From contig CAIIXF020000004.1 of the NCBI GenBank assembly GCA_903813345.2, positions 11,425,196 to 11,489,195 of the forward strand: a stretch of DNA of 64,000 nucleotides, read 5' to 3'. Below the pieces are notes generated by a model that was given only the letters and a program-made list of their open reading frames with translations, did not search any database and was not told where the DNA came from. Source of the stretch: Owenia fusiformis (Eukaryota; Annelida; Polychaeta; Sabellida; Oweniidae). The translations under genes and the position numbers were made by a program. The first letter of the stretch is position 1; every line of letters begins with the position of its first letter. This document shows positions 25,201 to 35,100 of the stretch, one piece after another.

Positions 25201-28200
25201 TTTTACGATATCATACTAGGTTATTTAGTTATGAGTTCCATAATTGGCAGTTGCATGAGCATTTCATGAAATGACAACTTTTGGCATATTCAAAATGTTT
25301 AAGCTATTATCAAGCAGGTATCGTCATTGATAACTTATAGAAGAACTGTACTAAACGAAGAATGCATTGCTGTTTGACTAATGATAATGAACATCTTATT
25401 TTCAAGTACAATACATTTAAAAGTGTCAAACATTAGTGTCACGGAGTAATGTTCATATGCTTAACAAGATACCAGAATTCTACTTAAATTTCATATTTCT
25501 AATCGCTTTATTGTTGAAAACAATGTGTAAAATATGACATTAGGCAGAGTGATAATCACAATTACACATATATCATGAATCCTATAGATAGACTACTCTA
25601 GATCAATAGCTCACTAACCTGACTAAAATTAGTAGGATTCAATGAACTGTAAAATACACATAGTACAAAGAAATGAGGTGTATGTCTACAATACTGAATA
25701 AAGGACCAGGTGTCCTTGGCAAAATAAAACAAGATTGCACACAAATGACTATGAACTATGACAATTAGTTAAGCTAAAACAAAACAATCATATATTATAT
25801 AAAAGTATGTCGTTACACAAATTTAAATTGCTATTAAAGCAGCATAACTAAGTTATGCCTTGGTCACATTTGCTCCGACTTTCACTACGGTGCCCGGTCG
25901 ATTGAGTATTTTGTCCAAAATTGAATACAATATTGAACAAAACACTCAATCGGCCGGTGTAAAAGGGTTGGAGGTTCTTTCAAATTGTGGTCCGACTCTC
26001 CATTGATTTATATGGTGACCTAAATACAACTCTTTCCCTCATTATTTTATACACAATCAGGGCCAGTAAGAGCCGTTAAGAAAGTAGACCATAATCCTTG
26101 GGGGACAATCGTTTCTTTCACACCGGGCGTCGGCCGATCAGAGCAAATGTGACCCAGGTATTAGCATTGTACGAATCCTTGAGATCTAGTATTAGTGTAT
26201 ATTCTGTCTTGCATGTTGTTTAATTCATTGGTCTGAGAAATTTTCAATAAATATGTCAATTCTTTCCAGAAGGTGGATAGGTCCAAAGCTTTCAATTGAC
26301 TCTGTGGAAGATAACCGCGTGGCAAATCTTCTGAGAAGGTAGGTTTCATAGTCATAACGCTTTAAAATGGTTAAAACAATATCGTGCAGTTTATTTTGAT
26401 ATCACTGTTAGCCGTCTCAATGCTTACGAAGGGCGTAGCCAAGATCTAAGACAGGCGAGGCATTTAAGTTGACGAGGCATTTGAGTTAAAAAGGACACAC
26501 AAGGGTTGTTCAAAAAGTTTTGCACAAATATATCTAATTATGACAATAATGAACCAATCTTGTTCATAGTTGTTAGGTATGTGCCCCATCTTATTCTCTT
26601 ACACTGTCAAGGTTTCATACCTCTACTACTTAACATATTGTGGTTGCTATAGTAATCAAGGTGATGACGCTATGGTCCATATCATCTTGTAAAAAGAAAA
26701 CTAGTATTTAATCAAGAATAATATTACTAAGTATACTTTTACTTATACGTAAACTGTCAACTTAGATTCAAACAATATCTAGTTTTGTTCTCATGGCAAA
26801 AGTGAATCTTATATCAATATTTCTCATCTTGTTCACTTTGATCATGCCAAAGAATGACCGTTAAAGTACATACACTATTGGAGCGTATGTCTCGAAATAA
26901 AAAAGTTGAACCAAAAAACATTGATAGAATACATGTTAAAGAATGGGGAAATAGTAGTACACAAGTTATATACATTCATGTGTTAATACAATAGGCATTG
27001 CGAAGTATTCCAAGATGGAATTAGAAGAGAAAGGAAAATGTGCCGAGGGTAGCTGTAGTTATGAAATGGCTGGTTCAGACATTTGCTTATGGACTGGTCA
27101 TAATGCTACAGATATAATGCATTACTAAAAAGAAGACTACATAAATGAGTTATAACATAACCTGACTAACCGCTCAAAGAACAAAGATTGATCGAACAAT
27201 TTCAGTCTATCAAGGCATTCACAAAATCAATTCAATTTAATGTCGTCATATGGACCATGGGCCCATTGGTTCAAAATTGAAAGTCAATGTATCCCAGAAA
27301 GTGCATTGTTTATGGTAATGTAATTTGATATATGCTTGTATGAAGGATGATACTATGTCTGTCTCAAATTTCATGTAAAATGATAAAATCTCTCTTTTCG
27401 TGCAAAACTTTTCGAATGACCCTAATGTTAGAACCATAAGACTTCATTTTCACTGATCCAGTTTGAAGGAACGTCTAGTCTGAATTATTATTTTCTGGAA
27501 AATGATTGAGAGACGATTGTCCAATCTGCCCCAGGACTGGCTACGCCCATGCTCGTTAATTGGCAAGAATATGGACAAGGAGGTCAGCTATATCATAGAG
27601 GTGAATGAAGGTCACAGCCGAGTACACTCATATAATTTTAATATTCTCTTCTTACAGGGAACCTAATGAATTGCTCGCTGTTAAGTCTAAACGGAATGAT
27701 GAGTACCTAGCTCCTACCTCCCATTTGAACTTTCCTCCACCAGGCAGGCGGATTGGGTTAGCATTTATGCCCCTTTATTATTGGCAGTTGTTCGTTTTGC
27801 GATATGACGAGTTATTTAGTAATAAGTTCCATTGCAGCCAGTTCATTTTACGATATGATGAGTTATTAGTTCCATTTGTGGCAGTTGACCATTTCACTGT
27901 ATGACGAGTTTAAATTTAAAGTTAAAGTCTATATAAGTCTTCATGCGCCAGACAGCTTATTTTCAAGTGCAATGCATTAAGAGTGAAACAATTACTTTTA
28001 ATTAGGTTAAACAAAACAAGCATATGCCGTTACACAAACTTTACAATGTAAAGCATGACTAGGCTTGTATTGTGAATGCAACTTTCGGCTGTCGGCTACC
28101 GGATTTACCTCATATTTTATGACCAACTCATTTAAATATGAATAGAATAATGACAGGTACTAGTCTTATCTAATCGAGTTTCCAATAAAATAGCAGGTTA

Positions 28201-29932
28201 ATCCAGTAGCGACAGCCGAAAGTTGCATTCGCAAATACAAGCTAAGGCTGTATTTTTGTATGCCCAACGTACTAGTGAATTGCGTAATATTTTAATCAGT
28301 TTTCACCCCAGGTATCACTAAAAGAACAGCCCTGCAGTGCAAATAACATGCTCGTATGTTTTCAACAAAAACATCTCATCCACTTACACTTACACTCACA
28401 TAATTCTTTTGAAAGACATCACGGTTTATTGCAATCAAACTCCCGTACACTATCAACTACTCGACGCGGTTGACATTCGAGGTTACCCGACGAGTTTGAC
28501 ACATCGTAATCAGCGGTGTAGGTGCTTGGATGAACTGTTTTTGTTGAAAATGCGTGACCATGTACTTTGCAATGCAGGGGCTTATTGTTCTTTTCCGTGA
28601 TGGGGAAACTTATTACACTGCAACTGAATAGTGCCACGGGCACTTAAAACGCAGCCTAAGTATTGAATGCTATGAATACTTGAAAATGAATATTCTGTAC
28701 TGTTCGCTCTTCGGTGTATTGGCTAGTTCCGTGCAAAACCGGGAAATGGTCAATAAATAGGTAAATTCTTTCCAGAAGGGGGATAGGTCGATCAGTTCCA
28801 AAGGACTTTGTGGAGGATAAACGTATGGCAAAGTTTTCACGGAGGTAGGTTATAACAAAGTTGTTGAAACTGAACACAATGGTTTTAAGCCGCAATTTAA
28901 GATATTTTCATTAAAGTGAATCTATAATAGACTATTGTCTTCTAAGATTACCAAATACTTATAAAAGGCACTCATGGTTATTTGACTGAGATGACATCTA
29001 ATCTGTCAACAAATTGCAATAAGGAATGGTGTATGCAATAACGCAGATGCGAGTAGGTAGTTACCATTTTCGCCACCAGGTGGCTCGTACGGGTCAGATA
29101 ACATGGCGGGTATAGTAGAAAGTTCCCTTTAACTTAAATTACATCTGTTTTAGTGGTTCAATTTTTATATAACCCTTATGTATCCAATAGTTATGCAAAT
29201 TAAAATATGTCCAGCAAAAGAAAATGTTATCTGTCCAATACAAGAAAAGATATTTCACTTTTTGTGATTTTGTAACATGGGGTCTATGAGGAATCAACCC
29301 GAGCTAGAAGTCACATTTTCAAAAAAAATTAAGTTTTCAAAGTTGATAAACAATTTTCGAAACCATTTTTCTAGATGTACTTTTACATGTAGATTTCAAA
29401 TATGACATCACTTTGACTGAATTTTGAATGTTTAATGACGTAAATCAAGATTATTTCTATTCGCATCTAGTCTATTTAAACTTTAAACTAGACCCTATAT
29501 TATTCCAATCTGCATTTTATTTCAAATATTCTTATTAGTTATTTGAAATAGTGTGAATGGTACATACAATATCATCTAATCTGTCATCAAATCGCAGTAT
29601 GGTATGGAGTGGTATGCAATTTAGACTTTAAAACAACTACACCTATTAGTTTTATCAAGTCAAATGGGAAATAATAGAATTACGAAACTTTGTTTTACGG
29701 TTTCAACGTCTGAATTATTTTCTGTAAAATATTGAAGAGGCGGTTGCCATGCCTGCTTCGTGCCTATCTACGCCCACGCTCATATTAATTTGTAATAGAG
29801 GCAGGAGGGTTGAATATATCATAGAGGTGAGATGACGTCACGGCTTAATACATTCATATAAGAGGTCTTAAATAATTTTCTTACAGGGTTGCTAATGGTT
29901 TGCTCCCTGTAAAGCCTAAACGGGATGATTAG
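21292..29932 (+). CDS. Secreted multi-peptide precursor with three A+B exon modules (novel, neuropeptide-like)
   Basis: Six coding exons (21292-21413, 23753-23854, 26270-26338, 27658-27756, 28776-28844, 29887-29932) join in consistent phase 2 throughout. They total 507 bases, a 168-residue preproprotein. Exon 1 begins with a signal peptide (MCLGVAVALVCSVL). Each A exon ends in an acidic spacer and Arg-Arg (DDRIANLFRR, EDNRVANLLRR, EDKRMAKFSRR). Each B exon starts with a short unit closed by Lys-Arg: DANGLLAVKSI-KR, EPNELLAVKS-KR, VANGLLPVKP-KR. B2 also holds a second stretch ending FPPP-GRR, a classic amidation and cleavage signal. Repeated similar peptides between dibasic sites in a secreted precursor are typical of neuropeptide or peptide-hormone precursors. 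I do not recognise the peptide family; an antimicrobial or venom-type propeptide is an alternative. Tandem duplication of the A+B pair explains the architecture. Confidence 0.7.
21664..22415 (+). repeat. Direct duplication inside intron A1-B1, copy 1
   Basis: About 750 bp, nearly identical to 22993-23735. It runs from acttaaaatagccatg to ggagtggatgtcacaaccac. Includes a (TTTA)n tract near 22130-22320 that differs in length between copies. Confidence 0.9.
22130..22325 (+). repeat. (TTTA)n microsatellite
   Basis: Two runs of tttattta interrupted by a unique segment. Repeated in the second duplication copy near 23455-23645 with a different length. Confidence 0.85.
22902..22997 (+). mobile_element. 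Truncated left end of the cgtcccatt element
   Basis: Matches the first roughly 110 bases of the element at 14497. It is cut exactly at the shared word aaaaactta, where the second copy of the 750-bp duplication begins. Confidence 0.75.
22993..23735 (+). repeat. Direct duplication inside intron A1-B1, copy 2
   Basis: Second copy of 21664-22415, ending 17 bases before the acceptor of exon B1 (23753). The duplicated end is therefore next to a functional splice site. Very few substitutions, so recent. Confidence 0.9.
23753..23854 (+). CDS. Peptide precursor exon B1
   Basis: Acceptor tttttcttacag/G. Encodes DANGLLAVKSIKR, then a Ser/Asp-rich segment with HRR. Donor AA/GTACGT, phase 2. Reading through the donor also stays open for 25 codons before a stop, so an unspliced short form is possible. 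Confidence 0.65.
23934..25020. mobile_element. 1087-bp palindromic Tc1/mariner-like element
   Basis: Ends cagggtgtcccagaactcat and gagttctgggttaccctg are inverted, bordered by TA (23932-23933, 25021-25022). The arms pair through ctgacatgaatttcaggcag and further inward to the aaaccccgg/ccagggttt region. It interrupts the 60-bp repeat that follows exon B1. Confidence 0.8.
25023..25260 (+). repeat. About 60-bp tandem repeat downstream of exon B1
   Basis: Four diverged units of 'tagttccattattggcagttgaccattttacgatatcatgatttattt' type. One unit lies left of the inserted mariner-like element (23882-23931). The same units follow exon B2 (27768-27905), showing that the whole exon-intron module was duplicated. 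Confidence 0.75.
25856..26161. mobile_element. Palindromic MITE, copy 2 of the 277-418 family
   Basis: tgccttggtcacatttgctc on the left and gagcaaatgtgacccaggta on the right. It is longer than copy 1, having an extra segment in the second arm (about 25970-26115). Confidence 0.8.
26270..26338 (+). CDS. Peptide precursor exon A2
   Basis: 69 bases, acceptor attctttccag/A and donor AG/GTAGG, phase 2 to 2. Encodes RWIGPKLSIDSVEDNRVANLLR(R). Same length and phases as A3. Confidence 0.7.
27658..27756 (+). CDS. Peptide precursor exon B2 with amidation signal
   Basis: Acceptor ttcttacag/G. Encodes EPNELLAVKSKR, then NDEYLAPTSHLNFPPP followed by GRR. The donor GG/GTTAGC is chosen because it keeps phase 2; it is weaker than the others. 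Read-through gives a longer C-terminus to a stop at 27904. Confidence 0.6.
28063..28242. mobile_element. 180-bp MITE
   Basis: gcttgtattgtgaatgcaac on the left pairs with gttgcattcgcaaatacaagc on the right, extending into ctttcggctgtcg. A half copy (aagcttgtattctcgaatgc) lies at 21426. Confidence 0.7.
28320..28594. mobile_element. About 275-bp fold-back element
   Basis: aaaagaacagccctgcagtg on the left pairs with tgcaggggcttattgttctttt on the right. The inner arms pair at gttttcaacaaaaac and gtttttgttgaaaat. Lies in the B2-A3 intron. Confidence 0.65.
28776..28844 (+). CDS. Peptide precursor exon A3
   Basis: 69 bases, acceptor attctttccag/A, donor AG/GTAGG. Encodes RGIGRSVPKDFVEDKRMAKFSR(R), more basic than A1 and A2. 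Confidence 0.65.
29887..29932 (+). CDS. Peptide precursor exon B3 (terminal)
   Basis: Acceptor ttttcttacag/G. Encodes VANGLLPVKPKRDD and a TAG stop. It lacks the long tail seen in B1 and B2, so the precursor ends just after the Lys-Arg. Confidence 0.65.
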
Positions 29933-30522
29933 TGCCCACCTTCTTCCGACGTCTCTGTAAGTACGTTGGAATTAGTTTTTATTGGATGTTGATAATGTTG
30001 CAATATGAAAGTTATGATATCTTCAAAACGTGTACTAAAAGATAAATGTATTGATTTCAAGTTTTATTAGGATGTAACGTTACATAAAAGGTTATATTAT
30101 AATTTATTACATATAAGACCTGGTATTTTCAAATGAATCGAGAATGTTACAATTAAGGAATGAAACAAAATAAAAACAAGTGTAAGATATATTATCAAAA
30201 ACAAAAATTTGATAAGGAGTATAGAAGAGTGTATAGGATGCAAAGAATGACGATACCATTGTACCATTGTGAGTGACAAAAACATTTATGGGTACCAAAA
30301 TCACGAATCAGCGAATCAATCAAATTAAAATATTTAGTAATACGTGTTTTTCAGGAGGACGATCGAGCTTAGAAAAAAGAAATGTCTTAAAAAGATAACG
30401 AGTAATACTGATACTATAACATAACACATGACGTCACCAGAAATAAAAATTGAAGATAATACAGAGCATGTGGGTCAATAGCGCTTGCGCTAATGTTTAT
30501 TGTACAAGAAATATCCGACTTG

Positions 30523-30528
30523 AAATAA
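30523..30528 (+). terminator. Possible polyadenylation signal of the peptide-precursor gene
   Basis: AATAAA about 590 bases after the stop at 29932. The motif is common in AT-rich DNA, so this is only a candidate. Confidence 0.25.
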
Positions 30529-30657
30529 ATATTGATATGATTTATGATATGATATGACTTCTAAATAAAAATTATAGACATCAAAAGAAAAACAACTGTT
30601 TTCTTGTTGCTTGTTTGTCATAATGGTATCGTAATAAAATACCTACTGATATATTAC

Positions 30658-30862
30658 TTTTTATTCCATGGTTGCAAGGATATAGATCGAATATCACATG
30701 AAGATATAAGATATATTTGGATCAAGATATCATATTTTAGCAAAAGATTCACAAACCATCGGATATCACTTTTAAACTATCGAATATCACGTCTTGAAAA
30801 GTGATATTTGATAGTTTGAAAAGTGATGTTCGATGGTTTGAAAAGTGATATTCGATGGTTTT
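30658..30862. repeat. Second copy of the 17.1-17.3 kb interspersed repeat
   Basis: Shares ccatggttgcaaggatatagatcgaatat and the terminal microrepeat aaaagtgatattcgatggttt with 17108-17312. Confidence 0.6.
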
Positions 30863-31990
30863 GAATTATTTCCAAAAAAAATCTTTTTAAATTTTCTTTT
30901 TTTTTAAAAATATTTTTAAAAAATTTCAAAAAAAATTCACAATTTTTTCAATTATTTTTTCATTTTTTTCTCAAATTATATTTTTCAACTTTTTTCGCTG
31001 ATGATAATTTCGCATGGGATATGCGGACAATCCTATTAATTATATCCACGCATGGATACAAATATATTCCCTCATTCGCTCGCTCACTCATGAAGATATC
31101 AATATCCACACATGGATATAAATGATATTGTTCAAAACGATAGGATATTCCTACAATATTTTATCTAGCTTATTGTAGAAATTCAATATCTTCAAATTCA
31201 GTCATTAAGCATGATCATAAAAATGATAGGGCCTATGTAAATCCTGACTTATAGCCTATTGTTATCGCACTTTCTCCAGGTGCTATATCTTGTCGTCCTC
31301 TTAATCGAAACTACACATCAATCCGACATAGTCCGGCGTTGTCTGTTCTGTCCAAACTCGTCTGCGGTTGTTCACCAGCAATGTTCGACTTTATCTTATT
31401 TTGTCCAATAATGTCCTGTTTTGACTAATGATTATCCGGAATTCAGCGTAGTTTTGTCACAAAATGGGCATATGATCTGGACGTGATTAAATGGGCTTGA
31501 ATTGTAATGGTGATATCCATTGAAAAGAGTTAATGCTGATTTTAATCATTGGACACACCGTGCAAAAGAGGACAGCGTCAGGCAATGTCCGCCGGACAAC
31601 ATCGGACAAAACATGGCATATATAAGGTGGGCTAATAATGTTCGTTGATGTCCGATGAAAATATCCGGACTTGTCTGTTCATGTCAGCTGAATATATTTT
31701 ACTCTATAACTATCTTAATGTCCGATCATGTCCTATTTGTGTACAATAAGCTTTATTTTACTTGACACAAAGTCCCAGAGACCTAAAACAATAGTTACTT
31801 GAGGGATGATGGTATTTGTCCCTGTAATAACCCACTGCTTTACTCAGTCCATCTTATAACTAGTAACCCTTTACATGATTAGAATTAGAACTTAACGTAA
31901 CACAAACGGCCCCACGACGTATGTCGCCCCCACAACATACGTACATGCATCGGGAGTTTCGCGAGTCTAATGAAACAAATCCAATTTCCT
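30863..31990. other. Non-coding stretch between two convergent genes
   Basis: Homopolymer-rich DNA (30870-31000), then a patch (31290-31760) with many atgtcc/ggacat words on both strands, probably a decayed inverted repeat. No exon seen. Confidence 0.5.
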
Positions 31991-32008
31991 TAGTATACCA
32001 GACAATAA

Positions 32009-32018
32009 TTTATTTATT
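32009..32018 (-). terminator. Polyadenylation signal of the TSP1-repeat gene
   Basis: Overlapping AATAAATAAA on the minus strand, about 80 bases after the stop codon at 32097. The close spacing makes it a good candidate. Confidence 0.6.
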
Positions 32019-32096
32019 CATCTCTTACAGATTATGTTTAAGTAAATTACACGTTTTGTATTCAGATAATTATAAATCGTCATAACTTCATCTGGT

Positions 32097-32116
32097 TCAC
32101 TTTTCTGTTTGTACAA
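32097..32116 (-). CDS. TSP1 gene terminal exon
   Basis: Acceptor tcttatttcag/TT; completes the CC-V junction seen in the sister modules, adds VQTEK and stops (TGA at 32099-32097). Chosen because it restores phase and has a polyadenylation signal close behind. The shortest and least certain exon. Confidence 0.5.
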
Positions 32117-35100
32117 CTGAAATAAGAGATTTTGATACTAATATGCATGCAGCCTAATAACATAATGTATGCCTCGTCGCCTATAACGTTATATAAATGG
32201 CACAGCTGATTAATAAACGTTGCATTAATTTTAAGTTAGGACTATTGTTGTTATCATTTTTTTCAGTCATATTCGCTTTGAATAAAGTCTTAGAAACCGT
32301 GAAGTATTGAATCTAATAATGAGCGCAAAGGACACCATAGGAAAGCATAGAAAAGGTCTTACCACAACACTTAAATATCTTTGTCTCCCTCGGTACAGGC
32401 TGCAAACACGTCTGAGGCCCCGGTTCTGCGCATGGAACGCACGTCTTCACTCGCGTGCACACCTCATCCTCGATACTTTTACAAACGAGTGGATCTCCAC
32501 GTTTTTTCAAATCTTTGGGGTAGCCAGGGAGGTTGATTATACGTCTACAATCTACTCCATTTCCGGGCGATATGCAGACCCATGGTCCCCAATCTCCATA
32601 ACCGGCCGCTTGTGGACACTCCGGGGCTTTTGTTGTTGTTGTAGTAGCTTTTGTGGTAGTGGTTGTCGCTTTGGTAGTTGTAGTTGTTGGGACAGGAGGG
32701 GTGGTGGTCGCAGCTACAATGAATATATACCAAATACAGTGACCCAGTATTTTAACAATTGGGCGCAAACCCTACCTGCGATTTGGTAAACATGCTTGCA
32801 CCCATACCTGAAAAGCCATTTGCAGCCACTTGGAAATGAGAAAAATGGAAATATTTTGACCAATTTGGTCTGAATTGTACAAATGAGAATTTTGCACCGA
32901 CTTGAGGGAAAATCCTGTGGAGAACACTGATATATATCTTAGATATCGTATCATCTATGAGTGGCTATTGTGAGTGAAGTAGCCGTGATCGCTCCTGAAA
33001 AACTTTAAAGTATGTCTAGAGTTTAAAAGTGATAACAGTTTCCAATTGAACACATCTCACTCTACTATACCTAACACCTAGAAATGCATAAGATACGTTG
33101 TTTGTCTAATTGTATTGTTTAGTATATTTTTGAAAGTGCCTTAGTAACATTAGGTCAACAGCTGAGCAAGTTTAAAAAAATAAGTTTGTCCCCTAAGTTT
33201 CTCACTAGATTCATATAGAGCAAGGTCTTGAGCTTATTTTGAGCTTGGGTTCTCGGTCCTAGCCCCGGCAACGAATGTGAAAATTGGTCCTATAGGTGGC
33301 GCCCCCTACAATTTGACCCCAAATTTAAAACTAATTATTGTTTTCTTAACTCAAACATAAAGACATTTAATATAGCTTAAATTTATCAATGGTACATTAA
33401 ATTATGCAATAAAATTTTTGTCAGTGTCTGAAAATCATAATTTATGGAGAAATAATGGATTAACCCCTTAAAACGCCCCCTATTTTAAAGGGGTTACTTA
33501 AGTTAACTTCCGTATCTTTTGTATTATTCAGGCTTTGGGCTTAAAAATATTCCTGAATATGTACAATAATGCTGTTGAGAGACTGGAGTAATCCTGTGTT
33601 CATAGCTTTTTTACTTTTTGAGAAAAAAAATAAAACGTATTTGCATTTAATTTGGTTTCATATCATTTCCAGATGAACCATCTTCTGTACTATCTCATTT
33701 ATATTCCACACCTTATGCCCATGCATAGTATTAATAGTTTTCTTTCATTTTAGACCAATATAGATGACTGTAGTTCTTAAAAAAATAAATAAAAAAAATA
33801 AAATTTAGCAGAAATAATTGATTTACCCCTTAAAATACCCCCTATTTTAAAGGGGATATGTATACTAGCTCAGCTAACTTATGTTTCATTCAAGATTTGG
33901 GCTTGAAGATATCCTTGAATTTGTAGAATTGTGTGTTTGTGTTGAGACTATAGTTAGCCTATGCTCATAGTTTTATCACTTTTTAAGAAAAAGTAACATG
34001 AAATGTTTTTGCATTGGAAGCTGAAAATATTTGGCAATGAATGTTTTATTATGCTGGTATTCATAATGGTGAGTTCAATATTAATAAGACAGAGATATTA
34101 TGCATTTCCTGCTGTTCACATTTGTTTATTTTGATTTCAATATAGCCTGTTTCATCAAATAAACCACTGTTATTCACACATATTATTATAGTAAAACATA
34201 TATGATCTAAACATAGGTTTTAACATAGGTTCTTACATGTATATATAATATATATATTTACATATATTCATAAACATATTTTACTCATACAAGTGTTTCT
34301 CTTTATAGATTTACATCATATCTAATATCAGTGGATGGTTCTTTTAAAAATTATACATACAGTATCTTAATGACATCAGATTAATCAGTTATTGCATTAC
34401 TTACAACACTTTCTAAAAGCTTGTTTAGAGGGTTATTACATTTACCGCTCCCCTTGCACTTACAAAACATGCAACAATGAATATTGTTCAGTTTACATAT
34501 GCACCGTTTTGTACCACATTTACTACAATTACAAGGCAAAATGAGATCATCAGGTGATATACAGAATATTCTGTGTGGTAAGATCATCTCATTTTCAAGA
34601 ACGAAGCCATATTCCAATGGGTCAAGCTGAGTATTTGATAAAATATGTATTTGCATATGAGTCGCAAAAAAGGATCTTAACAAATGGTATTTCAGTGATG
34701 AGCTGGTTGGAGGGAGATCACTTATTGAGGTAGATTTGGATTGGCAGTATTGTTTAAATCTGAGAGAATCCATTGTAGTTGTTGATTCAGAATTTGGTTT
34801 TAATACTTTCACTAAGAATTCCTCCGCATTACTAAACATTTGCTCTTTTGTTAGAGTGCCAGAGTCAGTGCCAAATTCTTTTATTAGGGAGGTATCCTGC
34901 TTTAAAGCTGACTTTTTTGTTCCAACTTTGCTGGTAATGTCACACCCTGTAAGTGCATGTAAAGCTGGCAATGTCTTGCACTTTTCAGATCCTATGTTAT
35001 TGGCAATTAAATGAACTGGTATATAACGAGTAGTGTTCCCTATGCAAGCCTTAGTCCACAGATTTGACAGTCCATGGCTGTGTAAAATCCGCCAATAATG

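Noticed and set aside
32307-32789. 160-codon plus-strand frame
   Set aside because: Antisense of the Thr-rich TSP1-gene exon; the minus strand has splice sites, phase fit and cysteine pattern.
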